From the NCBI RefSeq assembly GCF_004197395.1, contig NZ_SELS01000028.1, positions 38,128 through 102,127 on the forward strand: DNA of 64,000 nt. Direction: 5' to 3'. Position numbers and translations under genes: made by a program. Of this stretch, positions 25,325 through 32,695 are shown one piece after another (the stretch's first letter is position 1; the number at the start of each line of letters is the position of its first letter). Under the pieces are notes generated by a model that saw nothing but the letters and a program-made list of their open reading frames with translations, was not told the DNA's origin and ran no database searches. The stretch comes from Paraburkholderia sp. UYCP14C (GTDB taxonomy: Bacteria > Pseudomonadota > Gammaproteobacteria > Burkholderiales > Burkholderiaceae).

Positions 25325-26107
25325 TCAGACGCGAGCCAGTCTTTCCGCGTCTTCGATGCGAATCGTTTTGCCGTTCGCCTTGACGAGGCGCTCGCGCTGG
25401 AACTTCGAGAACATCCGGCTTACGGTTTCGAGCTTCATGCCCAGAAAGCAGCCGATTTCCTCGCGCGTCATGCGCAGATGAAACTCCGCCGCGGAAAAGC
25501 CGCGCGCCTTGAAGCGTTTCGACAGGTTCAGCAGAAACGTCGCGACGCGCTGTTCGGCGGTCATCGTGCCGAGCAGCATCATCTGGCTCGATTCGCGCAC
25601 GATCTCGCCGCTCATCATCTGGTAGATGTGATGTTGCATCGGCTTGATCTCGCGACAGATCGTCTCGAGCTGCGCGAACGGAATGATGCACACGACGCTG
25701 TCTTCCAGCGCGATCGCATCGCAATTCTGCTTGCCCTCGCCGATCCCGTCGAGGCCGAGCGAGTCGCCGGCAATCTGGAAGCCGGTCACGTGCTCGCGGC
25801 CGTCGCGATGCATCACCACCGTCTTGAACGACCCGGCGCGGATCGCGTAGATGCTATGAAACGCGTCGCCCGCGCGATACAGCGCGTCGCCGCGTTTGAT
25901 CGAGCGCGTCGAGCAGATCACGGCATCGAGTCGGCTCAGTTCGTCCGAGCTCAGATCGGGCGGCATGCAGATCGCACGCATCGCGCAGGCGGAGCAGCGC
26001 GGCACGACGTGGCGTGCCGCCGCGCCGCGTGGCACGACGTGGATCGGTACGACGTGCGAGATGCGGGGCGCGTCGTGGCGGGGTTCACAGACTGCGGCAA
26101 CTTGCAT
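25325..26107 (-). CDS. fnr: FNR-type oxygen-sensing transcription regulator
   Basis: The 260-residue protein has all FNR hallmarks. Cys38, Cys41, Cys47 and Cys140 match the [4Fe-4S] ligands of E. coli FNR (20, 23, 29, 122) with identical spacing (3, 6, 93). The recognition helix ETVSR has Glu227, Ser230 and Arg231, again exactly 87 residues after the last cysteine, which predicts binding to TTGAT-N4-ATCAA. The cNMP-like barrel covers about 60-150. The N-terminus is extended about 18 residues and carries three HVVP repeats. ATG 26107 has AGGAG 6 bp upstream; the longer frame to 26170 overlaps the previous gene. It probably controls the surrounding boxes. Confidence 0.92.
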   Translation of the reverse strand: MQVAAVCEPRHDAPRISHVVPIHVVPRGAAARHVVPRCSACAMRAICMPPDLSSDELSRLDAVICSTRSIKRGDALYRAGDAFHSIYAIRAGSFKTVVMHRDGREHVTGFQIAGDSLGLDGIGEGKQNCDAIALEDSVVCIIPFAQLETICREIKPMQHHIYQMMSGEIVRESSQMMLLGTMTAEQRVATFLLNLSKRFKARGFSAAEFHLRMTREEIGCFLGMKLETVSRMFSKFQRERLVKANGKTIRIEDAERLARV

Positions 26108-26123
26108 GATCGGCTCCTGACGG

Positions 26124-26531
26124 TCAGACCGGATGCGCACGACGCGCATGGGCAATCGCTTCGATGGCACGGCAGGCGAGCTCGAACTCCGAGGTCTTGT
26201 CGAAGAAGAAGTCGGCGCCCGCCGCTTCGCACGCGCGGCGGAACGCCGTCGCGCAATGGTTGGTCAGCACGATGCTGACGATGGACGGCCGCACCCGCGA
26301 CAGCGCCGCGAGCAGCACCAGGTCGGTCTTGCCCGAGAAGCACGGGTCGAGCACCGCGACATCGGCGCGACTCGCGACGATGTCGTCGAACGTTTGCTCG
26401 ACGCCGGCGGACTCGCCGGCGATTTCGATGCCGGGAATCAGCGCGATCAGGCAAGCAAGCAGACGCCGGACCTCGATCGCATCGTCGACGAGGAAGACTC
26501 TCGATACCTTGGCTGACAGGGTGGTGTCCAT
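26124..26531 (-). CDS. Stand-alone response-regulator receiver protein
   Basis: About 135 residues, a lone receiver domain: VFLVDDAIEVRRLL (acidic pair), ADVAVLDPCFSGKTDLVLL with the phospho-acceptor aspartate, SIVLTNHCA and FFFDKTSEF with the conserved lysine. There is no output domain. An ATG at 26555 would add eight residues; neither start has a good ribosome site. It lies 16 bp upstream of the FNR gene and is probably co-transcribed, so phosphorylation might be relayed or sequestered by the kinase at 24101-25201 (inferred). Confidence 0.78.
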   Translation of the reverse strand: MDTTLSAKVSRVFLVDDAIEVRRLLACLIALIPGIEIAGESAGVEQTFDDIVASRADVAVLDPCFSGKTDLVLLAALSRVRPSIVSIVLTNHCATAFRRACEAAGADFFFDKTSEFELACRAIEAIAHARRAHPV

Positions 26532-26848
26532 GTCGACCAGTATTGGCGACCTCATCTCAGAAATATATCGGCGGCGCTTTAAGTGACGCTAGGAGTTCAG
26601 GCAACGGCTGTAGGAATATTCCTAGTGCGTGGTTGGCGAGGCCCGATGGGGCGGGACGAGATGCGGTTTGCATCGATTGCAACGGAAGACATATAACGGT
26701 AATCGTGAGGCCGCGCGCAAGCGGGGGCGCCGCGCGGCGGCCCATTGACCTGTGTCAAGCCGCGCGGCGGCGCGCGCTTCACACTGTCGGTACAGACGCG
26801 CGATGGCACCGCTTCGGGGCGGGCCAGCGCTTTCAGAGGGAGTCCAAC
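26532..26848. other. Divergent promoter region between receiver/FNR operon and Usp gene
   Basis: A 317-bp region with an FNR-type box at 26745-26758. It is probably the promoter region for both the receiver-FNR operon and the plus-strand stress-protein gene. No gene is supported inside it. Confidence 0.6.
26745..26758. promoter_or_regulatory. Putative FNR box TTGAC-CTGT-GTCAA
   Basis: Symmetric TTGAC-N4-GTCAA variant, 90 bp before the Usp start at 26849 and 214 bp from the divergent receiver-FNR operon; autoregulation is possible. Confidence 0.68.
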
Positions 26849-27310
26849 ATGTATGAACGAATTCTGGTCGCGCTCGACGACAGTCCCAGTGCTCAGCGCG
26901 CCTTTGGCGAGGCGCTGAAGCTTGCGAAGCTGTCGGGCGCCACACTCGAAGCCTGCTGCGTGGTGGCGCACGGCAAGTGGTCGGACAACGCCGATGTGGC
27001 TTTCGAGCCGGAACCGGCGGGCGCGGCGCAAGAATTCGCCAGCCGCGCGCTCGATGGGCCACGCGAGCTGATGCGCGAGGCGCAGGTGCCCGGCACGGTG
27101 CGGGTGATCGACGCGTATGCCGAAAGCGTGTCGGCGGTGCTCGCGCGCGTCGCCGACGAAATCGAAGCCGATCTGATCGTGCTGGGCACGCACGGCCGAC
27201 GCGGCGTGCAGCGGTTTCTGCTCGGTAGCGTCGCGGAGTCGCTGGTGCGGGCGACCGACAAACCGGTGCTGATCGTGCGGCATGACGAACGGGAGCAGGC
27301 GCGGCCCTGA
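26849..27310 (+). CDS. Universal stress protein UspA family
   Basis: A 153-residue Usp domain beginning MYERILVALDDSPSAQRAF with a full ATP-binding motif in LGTHGRRGVQRFLLGSVAES. It starts at 26849 (GGGAG with 6-bp spacing); the longer frame from 26543 has no support. An FNR-type box sits 90 bp upstream. It ends 30 bp from the convergent Usp gene. Likely a nucleotide-binding stress protein for oxygen-limited survival. Confidence 0.9.
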   Translation: MYERILVALDDSPSAQRAFGEALKLAKLSGATLEACCVVAHGKWSDNADVAFEPEPAGAAQEFASRALDGPRELMREAQVPGTVRVIDAYAESVSAVLARVADEIEADLIVLGTHGRRGVQRFLLGSVAESLVRATDKPVLIVRHDEREQARP

Positions 27311-27340
27311 AGCGCCGCGCCGCAGCCGGGCTTCGGCGGC

Positions 27341-27844
27341 TCAGGTGAGTTCTTTTTCGGCGCAGACCGGCACGGGCTCGTCGGGGGTTGCGCCGTTCGC
27401 TTGGGCCGGAATCATCAGCACCGGACAACGGGCGCTGCGCAGCACCCGCTCGGCGACGCTGCCGAGCATCAGGCGCTGGAAGCCCCGGCGGCCGTGCGTG
27501 CCCAGCACGATTGCGTCGGCGTGCCAACCGAGCGCCGCCGCGACGATGCGATGCGCGACGTCTTCGCCGGTGAGCGCGGCTTCGACGGTGCGTGGCGTGC
27601 CCTTGACGCCGCGCGCGGTCATCCGGCTCTGGGCGTCGGCCGCGATCCGCTTGCCTTCCTCGATGAAGGCGTCCTGAATCACGCATGGGTTGAACCCGGG
27701 CGCGTCGTAGGCAATGACGGGCACGTCGATCACATAGAGCGGCATCAGCTCGGCGCCCGACTCGGCGGCGAGGGTCAGCGCGGCGTCGAACGCGCGCGAG
27801 GCGGTGTCGCTGCCATCGAGCGCGACGAGAATGCGTTGAAACAT
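27341..27844 (-). CDS. Universal stress protein UspA family
   Basis: A 167-residue Usp protein: MFQRILVALDGSDTASRAF, LGTHGRRGFQRLMLGSVAERVL with intact G-x2-G-x9-G-S, and a short acidic tail. AAGGAG lies 6 bp before the ATG at 27844. It is separated from the upstream tandem Usp gene by a 47-bp spacer that is almost entirely a 12-bp tandem repeat. Probably co-transcribed with it from the divergent promoter near 28.8 kb. Confidence 0.9.
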   Translation of the reverse strand: MFQRILVALDGSDTASRAFDAALTLAAESGAELMPLYVIDVPVIAYDAPGFNPCVIQDAFIEEGKRIAADAQSRMTARGVKGTPRTVEAALTGEDVAHRIVAAALGWHADAIVLGTHGRRGFQRLMLGSVAERVLRSARCPVLMIPAQANGATPDEPVPVCAEKELT

Positions 27845-27860
27845 GGTGGTCTCCTTACGC

Positions 27861-27899
27861 GCGAACTTCAGCGCGAACTTTAGTGCGAACTTCAGTGCG
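27861..27899. repeat. 12-bp tandem repeat between two Usp genes
   Basis: A GCGAACTTCAGY-like unit (GCGAACTTCAGC, GCGAACTTTAGT, GCGAACTTCAGT, then GCGA) occurs just over three times in the short spacer and runs over the stop codon of the upstream gene. Copy-number change here would alter the intercistronic distance or the end of the upstream protein. Confidence 0.75.
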
Positions 27900-28731
27900 A
27901 CAACAGCACGGGCACGGTCATCGACTCGAGCATGGTGCGCGTCGCGCCGCCCAGTACGACTTCGTGCAGACGTGAATGCGCGTAGGCGCCCATCACGATC
28001 ATGTCGCAGCCGAGCTCGGCCGCCTGCGACAGCAGCGCGTCGCCGACCGGCGTGTCGGCTTCGACGCTCAGTTCGCGCACGTCGATCTTGACGCCATGGC
28101 GCGCGACGGCGAGTGCGATGTCGTCGCCGGGTACCGTGTCGCGCGGCGAACGATCGGCCGACGATTGAACCGTCAGCAGTGTGACTTTGGCCGCGTGCGC
28201 GAGGAACGGCAGCGCGTCGTGGATCGCGCGGGTGGCCTCGCGGCTGCCGTCCCACGCGATCAGCACGTGGCGGCCCGGCGCCGCGAAAGTGCCACTCGAC
28301 GGCACCAGCAGCACCGGCCGCCCGGCCGACAGCACGACGTGCTCGACGAACTGTTCCGCGACGAACGCCTCGGGGTCGGTCGGGTCGGTCTGTCCGAGCA
28401 CGATCAGATCGGCGAGGCGCGCATAGGGCGGCACGACGTCGTTCGCGTAGCCGTTGACGGCGGTCCAATGACCGTCGACGTTCGCGCGCGCGAGCTCGGC
28501 GCGAAACAGCCGCTCGAGCGCGCCGGCACGCTCGTGCCGCAGGCGCTCGTGCTCCGCGTAGTAGTCGGCGGTGCCGGCCATCACGAAGAACGCATGACGC
28601 GGTGGCACGTATGTCGAAAACAGGCCGGTCAGCGTCGCATGAAAGCGGTGTGCAAGCTGCAATGCGATCTCGAGACGCGGATGTGCACGAACGCTCGTAT
28701 CGAGGTGAACGAGAATGCTTTTGTAGCTCAT
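27892..28731 (-). CDS. Tandem-domain universal stress protein
   Basis: A 279-residue protein with two Usp domains: MSYKSILVHLDTSVRAHPRLEIAL starts the first and HVLIAWDGSREATRAIHDAL the second. The second nucleotide loop reads MGAYAHSRLHEVVLGGATR, a degenerate form, so ATP binding may be absent. Start at ATG 28731 with GGAG 8 bp upstream; an in-frame TTG lies two codons earlier. It is divergent from the 116-residue gene at 28932, sharing a perfect FNR box. Confidence 0.87.
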   Translation of the reverse strand: MSYKSILVHLDTSVRAHPRLEIALQLAHRFHATLTGLFSTYVPPRHAFFVMAGTADYYAEHERLRHERAGALERLFRAELARANVDGHWTAVNGYANDVVPPYARLADLIVLGQTDPTDPEAFVAEQFVEHVVLSAGRPVLLVPSSGTFAAPGRHVLIAWDGSREATRAIHDALPFLAHAAKVTLLTVQSSADRSPRDTVPGDDIALAVARHGVKIDVRELSVEADTPVGDALLSQAAELGCDMIVMGAYAHSRLHEVVLGGATRTMLESMTVPVLLSH

Positions 28732-28824
28732 CGCCAATGCTCCGTGACAGAACGTGGGGAAACGGGCGCGAGCAGCCGCGAGCCCGTCGTCAAATGGAGT
28801 CTATGGGCCAGGCGGCCGCGGCTG

Positions 28825-28838
28825 TTGATGCAGATCAA
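28825..28838. promoter_or_regulatory. Putative FNR box TTGAT-GCAG-ATCAA
   Basis: Perfect consensus match, identical in sequence to the box at 22409-22422, placed symmetrically about 93 bp from both divergent starts (28731 minus, 28932 plus). Confidence 0.78.
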
Positions 28839-28931
28839 GCGGGGACCGCCGGGCGCTCAATACAGTGGAAGGCGCGCTCGACGGTTTGCAACCGCCGCAG
28901 GCAATCCTATGCTGTGCTCTGGAGGGCAGTG

Positions 28932-29282
28932 ATGATGGTTTCCGAATCCGATGCGCCGAGCGGGCGCCCCGCGTCACCATGGGCCTCGACGGCATCCGCA
29001 CAGCCCGAAGGCTGGTTCGACTACGCTGCGGCGTATCAGGGCGCGCAGTGCGCGGCTCGCGAGTACGCGGAACGGAGCTTCGCCGACTGGAGCAAGTCGC
29101 TCGCCTTCGCCGCGCAGCACGAGGCGGACTGGTTCGACCAGATCAACCGCGCGTTCGCCGCCTGGTATGCGTGGTGGCAGGCGGCGTACGGCATCGCCCC
29201 GGGCGTCGCGCCTTTCGCGGGCGGCCTGAACGCATGGTGGTGGGGCTCGCAGAACGCGCTGCCGTTCGCGGGCGTCGTTTAG
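28932..29282 (+). CDS. Tryptophan-rich small protein, possibly phasin-like
   Basis: A 116-residue protein with no signal peptide. It contains a helical middle (YAAAYQGAQCAAREYAERSFADWSKSLAFAAQHEADWF) and many tryptophans (AWYAWWQAAYG, AWWWGSQNALPF). The amphipathic composition and its place 64 bp before phaB suggest a PHB-granule-associated phasin-like role, but I do not recognise a family with certainty. The first of two adjacent ATGs is chosen (GGAGG upstream); the longer frame from 28602 is rejected. It lies under an FNR-type box. Confidence 0.68.
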   Translation: MMVSESDAPSGRPASPWASTASAQPEGWFDYAAAYQGAQCAAREYAERSFADWSKSLAFAAQHEADWFDQINRAFAAWYAWWQAAYGIAPGVAPFAGGLNAWWWGSQNALPFAGVV

Positions 29283-29346
29283 CCGCGCGAGCCGGCCAGG
29301 CCGGCTCGCGCACCGTCAATCGCAGACATGGCAAGGAGGGGCTCAG

Positions 29347-30093
29347 ATGGGAACGGATCGCGTGGCATTGGTCACAGGCGGGATGGGCGGGTTGGGCGCG
29401 GCGGTCAGCCGGGCGCTGCATGACGCGGGCATGACGGTCGCGGTCACGCACTCGACGCACAACGATCACGTGTCGACATGGCTGCAGCACGAGCGCGACA
29501 CGGGGCGCGAGTTTCACGCGTACGAAGTCGACATCGCCGACTTCGATTCATGCGCGCGCTGCGCGCAACGCGTGCTGTCCGAACTGGGCGGCGTCGACGT
29601 GCTGATCAACAACGCTGGCATCACGCACGACGCGAGCTTCGCGAAGATGAGCAAGGAGCATTGGGACGCCGTGCTGCGCACCGATCTCGACGGCCTGTTC
29701 AACATGACCAAGCCGCTGTTGCCCGGCATGCTCGAGCGGCGCCACGGCCGCATCGTCAACGTGGGGTCGGTCAACGGTTCGCGCGGCGCCTTCGGGCAAA
29801 CCAATTATTCAGCGGCCAAAGCGGGCGTGCACGGCTTTACGAAGGCGCTCGCACTCGAAACCGCGAAGCACGGCGTCACGGTGAACACGGTGTCGCCCGG
29901 TTATCTCGCGACCGCGATGGTCGAAGCGGTGCCGAGCGAGATTCTCAACGCGAAGATCCTGCCGCAGATTCCGGTCGGCCGGCTCGGACGTCCGGATGAA
30001 GTGGCGGCGTTGATTGCGTTTCTGTGCTCAGAGGATGCGGGTTTTATCACCGGCGCGGACATTGCGATCAATGGGGGGATGCATATGCATTGA
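29347..30093 (+). CDS. phaB: Acetoacetyl-CoA reductase PhaB-type short-chain dehydrogenase
   Basis: The 248-residue SDR protein has TGGMGGLG (residues 10-17) for NADP(H) binding, NNAG at 88-91, a catalytic Ser around 141-145, Tyr154 and Lys158 in NYSAAKAG, and the C-terminal GADIAINGGMHMH. The overall sequence follows PhaB/FabG-like acetoacetyl-CoA reductases, which make (R)-3-hydroxybutyryl-CoA for PHB. Together with a PHB depolymerase 520 bp downstream, it points to PHB turnover as an electron sink under oxygen limitation. Confidence 0.87.
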   Translation: MGTDRVALVTGGMGGLGAAVSRALHDAGMTVAVTHSTHNDHVSTWLQHERDTGREFHAYEVDIADFDSCARCAQRVLSELGGVDVLINNAGITHDASFAKMSKEHWDAVLRTDLDGLFNMTKPLLPGMLERRHGRIVNVGSVNGSRGAFGQTNYSAAKAGVHGFTKALALETAKHGVTVNTVSPGYLATAMVEAVPSEILNAKILPQIPVGRLGRPDEVAALIAFLCSEDAGFITGADIAINGGMHMH

Positions 30094-30114
30094 GGGCGCG
30101 CGCCTTCACCGCGC

Positions 30115-30128
30115 TTGACCCACGTCAA
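30115..30128. promoter_or_regulatory. Putative FNR box TTGAC-CCAC-GTCAA
   Basis: Symmetric TTGAC-N4-GTCAA element 22 bp after phaB and 100 bp before the hibernation-factor-like gene at 30229. Confidence 0.68.
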
Positions 30129-30228
30129 TGACCGCCTTTCGCACAAGAACAAGATAGGCCCATAGCGAGCGCCCGGACCGGTGTGTATCGGGAACAGGCC
30201 CGATCAATGATCGTACCGGGAGGCGAAG

Positions 30229-30543
30229 ATGGGCATCGACATGCAGATCGTCTACCTCGGCTTCGCGGGTGCCGCGCCGCTCGAAGCGGAAGCAGGTGCG
30301 CAACTGGTGCGTCTCGCGCGGTTCGGCGCACTCGTGTCGCACTGCCATCTCGCCATCGAGGCGTTGCGGCCGGAATCGGCGCATCCGTTCTATGCCGTGC
30401 GGCTCGATCTGGTCACGCGCACGCTAGAACTCAGGCCCGTTGCGCACAGTGCTGGCGACGACGCCGAAGCGGCGATCCGCCGTGCATTCGATGCGGCGGA
30501 AACGGCCCTCGAAGCAGCGATCGGCATGGAGGGCGGGCACTGA
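30229..30543 (+). CDS. HPF/RaiA-like ribosome-associated small protein
   Basis: A 104-residue protein that fits the short hibernation-promoting-factor fold: an opening strand IDMQIVYLGFAGA, helix LEAEAGAQLVRLARFGALVSHCHLAIEAL, strand FYAVRLDLVTRTLELRP, and a closing helix DDAEAAIRRAFDAAETALEAAIG. Sequence identity to HPF is weak, so the call rests on the pattern. GGGAGG lies 5 bp before ATG 30229. With its own FNR-type box, it would offer a way to stall ribosomes when oxygen falls (inferred). Confidence 0.6.
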   Translation: MGIDMQIVYLGFAGAAPLEAEAGAQLVRLARFGALVSHCHLAIEALRPESAHPFYAVRLDLVTRTLELRPVAHSAGDDAEAAIRRAFDAAETALEAAIGMEGGH

Positions 30544-30612
30544 GTCAACCTGCGTCGTGACGTTACGTTCAACGATTGCCCGATGCGTACTGCCGACGTT
30601 TTCTCAACTGCC

Positions 30613-31911
30613 TTATGCCGACCTGTGGCTTGCCGGAACCCCGGCCGCGCGGCGCGGCCGCCGAACCTCCAGCGCGGCGTGCTCGACCTCGCGCCAGAAT
30701 TCGCGGAGCCCCGGATAAACCGCGTCGCGCCAACGCGGCCCGATGAACAGATCGTAGTGATTGCACTGCTCGATGGTCAACTGCCGCGCGGGCCGCATCG
30801 GCGATGCATCGCACAGCGCATGCGCGCAATGCGTTTGCCCCGCGCCGGTGATCTCGTCGCTGTCGCCCTCGATCGTGCACAGCGGGGTATCGCGCAGCGC
30901 GGCGATCCGCACCGGACGTCCGGCGACCGACCACAAATCGCGCGGCAATAGATGTTCGTGAAACACCACACGAAGCATATCGAGGAAATAGCACTCCGCC
31001 ATGTCGAGGACCGCGGCATATTCATTGGCCGAGCGCAGCGCCTGCTGCGCACCGGGCATGTCGCCGACGAGCCAGCGGGACCAGTAATCCGCTTCGAGTC
31101 GCAAGTGCCGCTCCGGATGCGCGGCAAAAATCGCGGCCTGCTGGATGAACCCCGGATACACGAGGCGTCCCGCGCCGCGATACGGCGGTGGAACGATGTC
31201 GATTGCATGGTCGTGAAACCACTCGAGCGTATGCGAACTCGCGAAGCGGTCCATGACGGTCGGGTTCAACCGCGTATCGATCGGGCCGCCGAGCAGCGAG
31301 ACGCTCGCGATCGGCGCGGCCTCGTCCGTGGCAAGCAGCGCCGCGGCGCCCAGCGCGGGCACGCTCGCCTGACAGATCGCGACCACATGAACCGGCGACC
31401 CGAACGAGCACGCGGTGCCGACGAAGCTTTCGAGCGCCTGTACGTAGTCGGCGAGCGAAAGCGGGCCCGCCTCGCGCGGCACGTCGCGCGCGTCTGCCCA
31501 ATCGGTCACGAACACGTCACGTTCTTCGAGCAGTGTTTCGACGGTCTCGCGCAGCATGACCGAATGATGGCCGGCGAGAGGCGCGCACAACAGCACCGGC
31601 AGCTTTGCGTCGGCAGGCGGCGTAGACGGGTTGCGCCTGAACCTGAGCAGCGTGCCGACCGTCAACGAGGCGACGACGCTTTCGTCGACCGCAACGCGGC
31701 TACCGTTGGCGGCAACGGAGTGGATTGCGAACGGCGGCGTTCGCTCGAAAGCGCAGCTCGACCTGAGCAGCCAGTGGCTGAACGCGTCGGCCGCCTGTTC
31801 CGGCCCGAGCCAGCCCGCTTGCGCGTTAGGCACCGACCCCGATTCGGTCAGCATTCCCCCGACCATCGCGCGAGCGAGGCGTTGCTGTGCATCGATGAAG
31901 GCGTACCACAT
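30613..31911 (-). CDS. phaZ: Intracellular poly(3-hydroxybutyrate) depolymerase (PhaZ1 type)
   Basis: The 432-residue protein matches intracellular PHB depolymerases. Like Ralstonia PhaZ1, it has cysteine rather than serine in the nucleophile box (VVAICQASVPAL, Cys180; Cys183 in PhaZ1). The acid is in TIEGDSDEITG (near 350) and the histidine is His385 in EQCNHYDLFIGPRW. The N-terminal MWYAFIDAQQRLARAM is family-typical, and there is no signal peptide. Start at 31911, preceded by GGAG with 6-bp spacing; the frame to 31989 is unsupported. It mobilises stored PHB. Confidence 0.9.
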   Translation of the reverse strand: MWYAFIDAQQRLARAMVGGMLTESGSVPNAQAGWLGPEQAADAFSHWLLRSSCAFERTPPFAIHSVAANGSRVAVDESVVASLTVGTLLRFRRNPSTPPADAKLPVLLCAPLAGHHSVMLRETVETLLEERDVFVTDWADARDVPREAGPLSLADYVQALESFVGTACSFGSPVHVVAICQASVPALGAAALLATDEAAPIASVSLLGGPIDTRLNPTVMDRFASSHTLEWFHDHAIDIVPPPYRGAGRLVYPGFIQQAAIFAAHPERHLRLEADYWSRWLVGDMPGAQQALRSANEYAAVLDMAECYFLDMLRVVFHEHLLPRDLWSVAGRPVRIAALRDTPLCTIEGDSDEITGAGQTHCAHALCDASPMRPARQLTIEQCNHYDLFIGPRWRDAVYPGLREFWREVEHAALEVRRPRRAAGVPASHRSA

Positions 31912-32133
31912 GATGAACTCCGGCGTTCGTCGATCATGAGGGCAGCGTTGCCGCACGGGCACGAACTCGTGACGCGGATACGCTCGCAAAGCTTACCGCG
32001 AAACGTCGGGGCGAGGGGCGCGAAATCGGCGCGCACGCGGTGCGTTTTCACGCGATGGCGTGAGTCTGAAGCGAAGCTGAAGGCATCGGGCGAGCGCGTG
32101 ATGTCTAGTGTCGCTCACGGTTCGGGTCGACGC

Positions 32134-32147
32134 TTGACGTGGATCAA
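32134..32147. promoter_or_regulatory. Putative FNR box TTGAC-GTGG-ATCAA
   Basis: One mismatch to consensus, 67 bp upstream of the 79-residue gene at 32215 and 222 bp from the divergent phaZ start. The 303-bp gap 31912-32214 holds no other feature I can support. Confidence 0.72.
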
Positions 32148-32214
32148 CGATAGAGGCGTGGCACAGTCTTACGCTGACGGTGGCAGCCGCTCGCGACAAC
32201 AGGAGGAGCATCCA

Positions 32215-32454
32215 ATGAGCATCTCAGCAAACGCGCAGCAAGGAACCTGGTCCGTGAGTGTCGAGACGGAGGAGGCACAGGAAGGCGGATTTCAGGCGAC
32301 GATCCATGTCAAACATACGTCGCCCGAAGGTGATTTCGAACGCAGCTTTCATCAATCGCGAGTGTTCGCCGTCGAAAGAGAAGCGGTACTCGAAGGACTG
32401 CGCGAAGGCATGACATGGATCGCGCTGAAGACGACGCGGACCATCGGCGTGTAA
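32215..32454 (+). CDS. Small conserved-type protein, unknown (FNR-box gene)
   Basis: A 79-residue protein (MSISANAQQGTWSVSVETEE...) with strands and a C-terminal helix: FQATIHVKHTSPEGDFERSF, then VFAVEREAVLEGLREGMTWIALK. No signal peptide, no cysteines. It has a strong AGGAGGAG site and an FNR-type box 67 bp upstream. I do not recognise the family; it may be a cytosolic accessory of the low-oxygen response. Confidence 0.72.
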   Translation: MSISANAQQGTWSVSVETEEAQEGGFQATIHVKHTSPEGDFERSFHQSRVFAVEREAVLEGLREGMTWIALKTTRTIGV

Positions 32455-32494
32455 AGCCGAACCGGCCCGCGCGGTGTCGTGACGACTTGTGTCG

Positions 32495-32695
32495 TCAACG
32501 CATCGCGCCGAAGTAAGCGACGGCCAGCACGTCGGCAATATCGAGCGCCTGGCCGATATAGCCCTGGCCCTGTACTTCGCCCATCAGCAACGCGTTGCGG
32601 CGGATGCGGTGGGCACGCTCGGCGAGCGTGACCGACTCGGTGATGGTCTCAGCGTCCATCGGTAACGCCTGTAGCAGGTCGTGAAAGAGAATCAT
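32495..32695 (-). pseudogene. Truncated transketolase N-terminal fragment
   Basis: The 66-residue frame (MILFHDLLQALPMDAETITES...) matches the extreme N-terminus of split transketolase subunit A: LAERAHRIRRNALLMGEVQGQGYIGQALDIADVLAVAYF. A TGA then ends it after GAMR, and no further transketolase sequence follows. It starts with an ATGA overlap on the MFS transporter stop, so the original operon was transporter-transketolase. Complete subunit A proteins are about 270-280 residues. A pseudogene left by deletion at the edge of the low-oxygen island. Confidence 0.78.
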
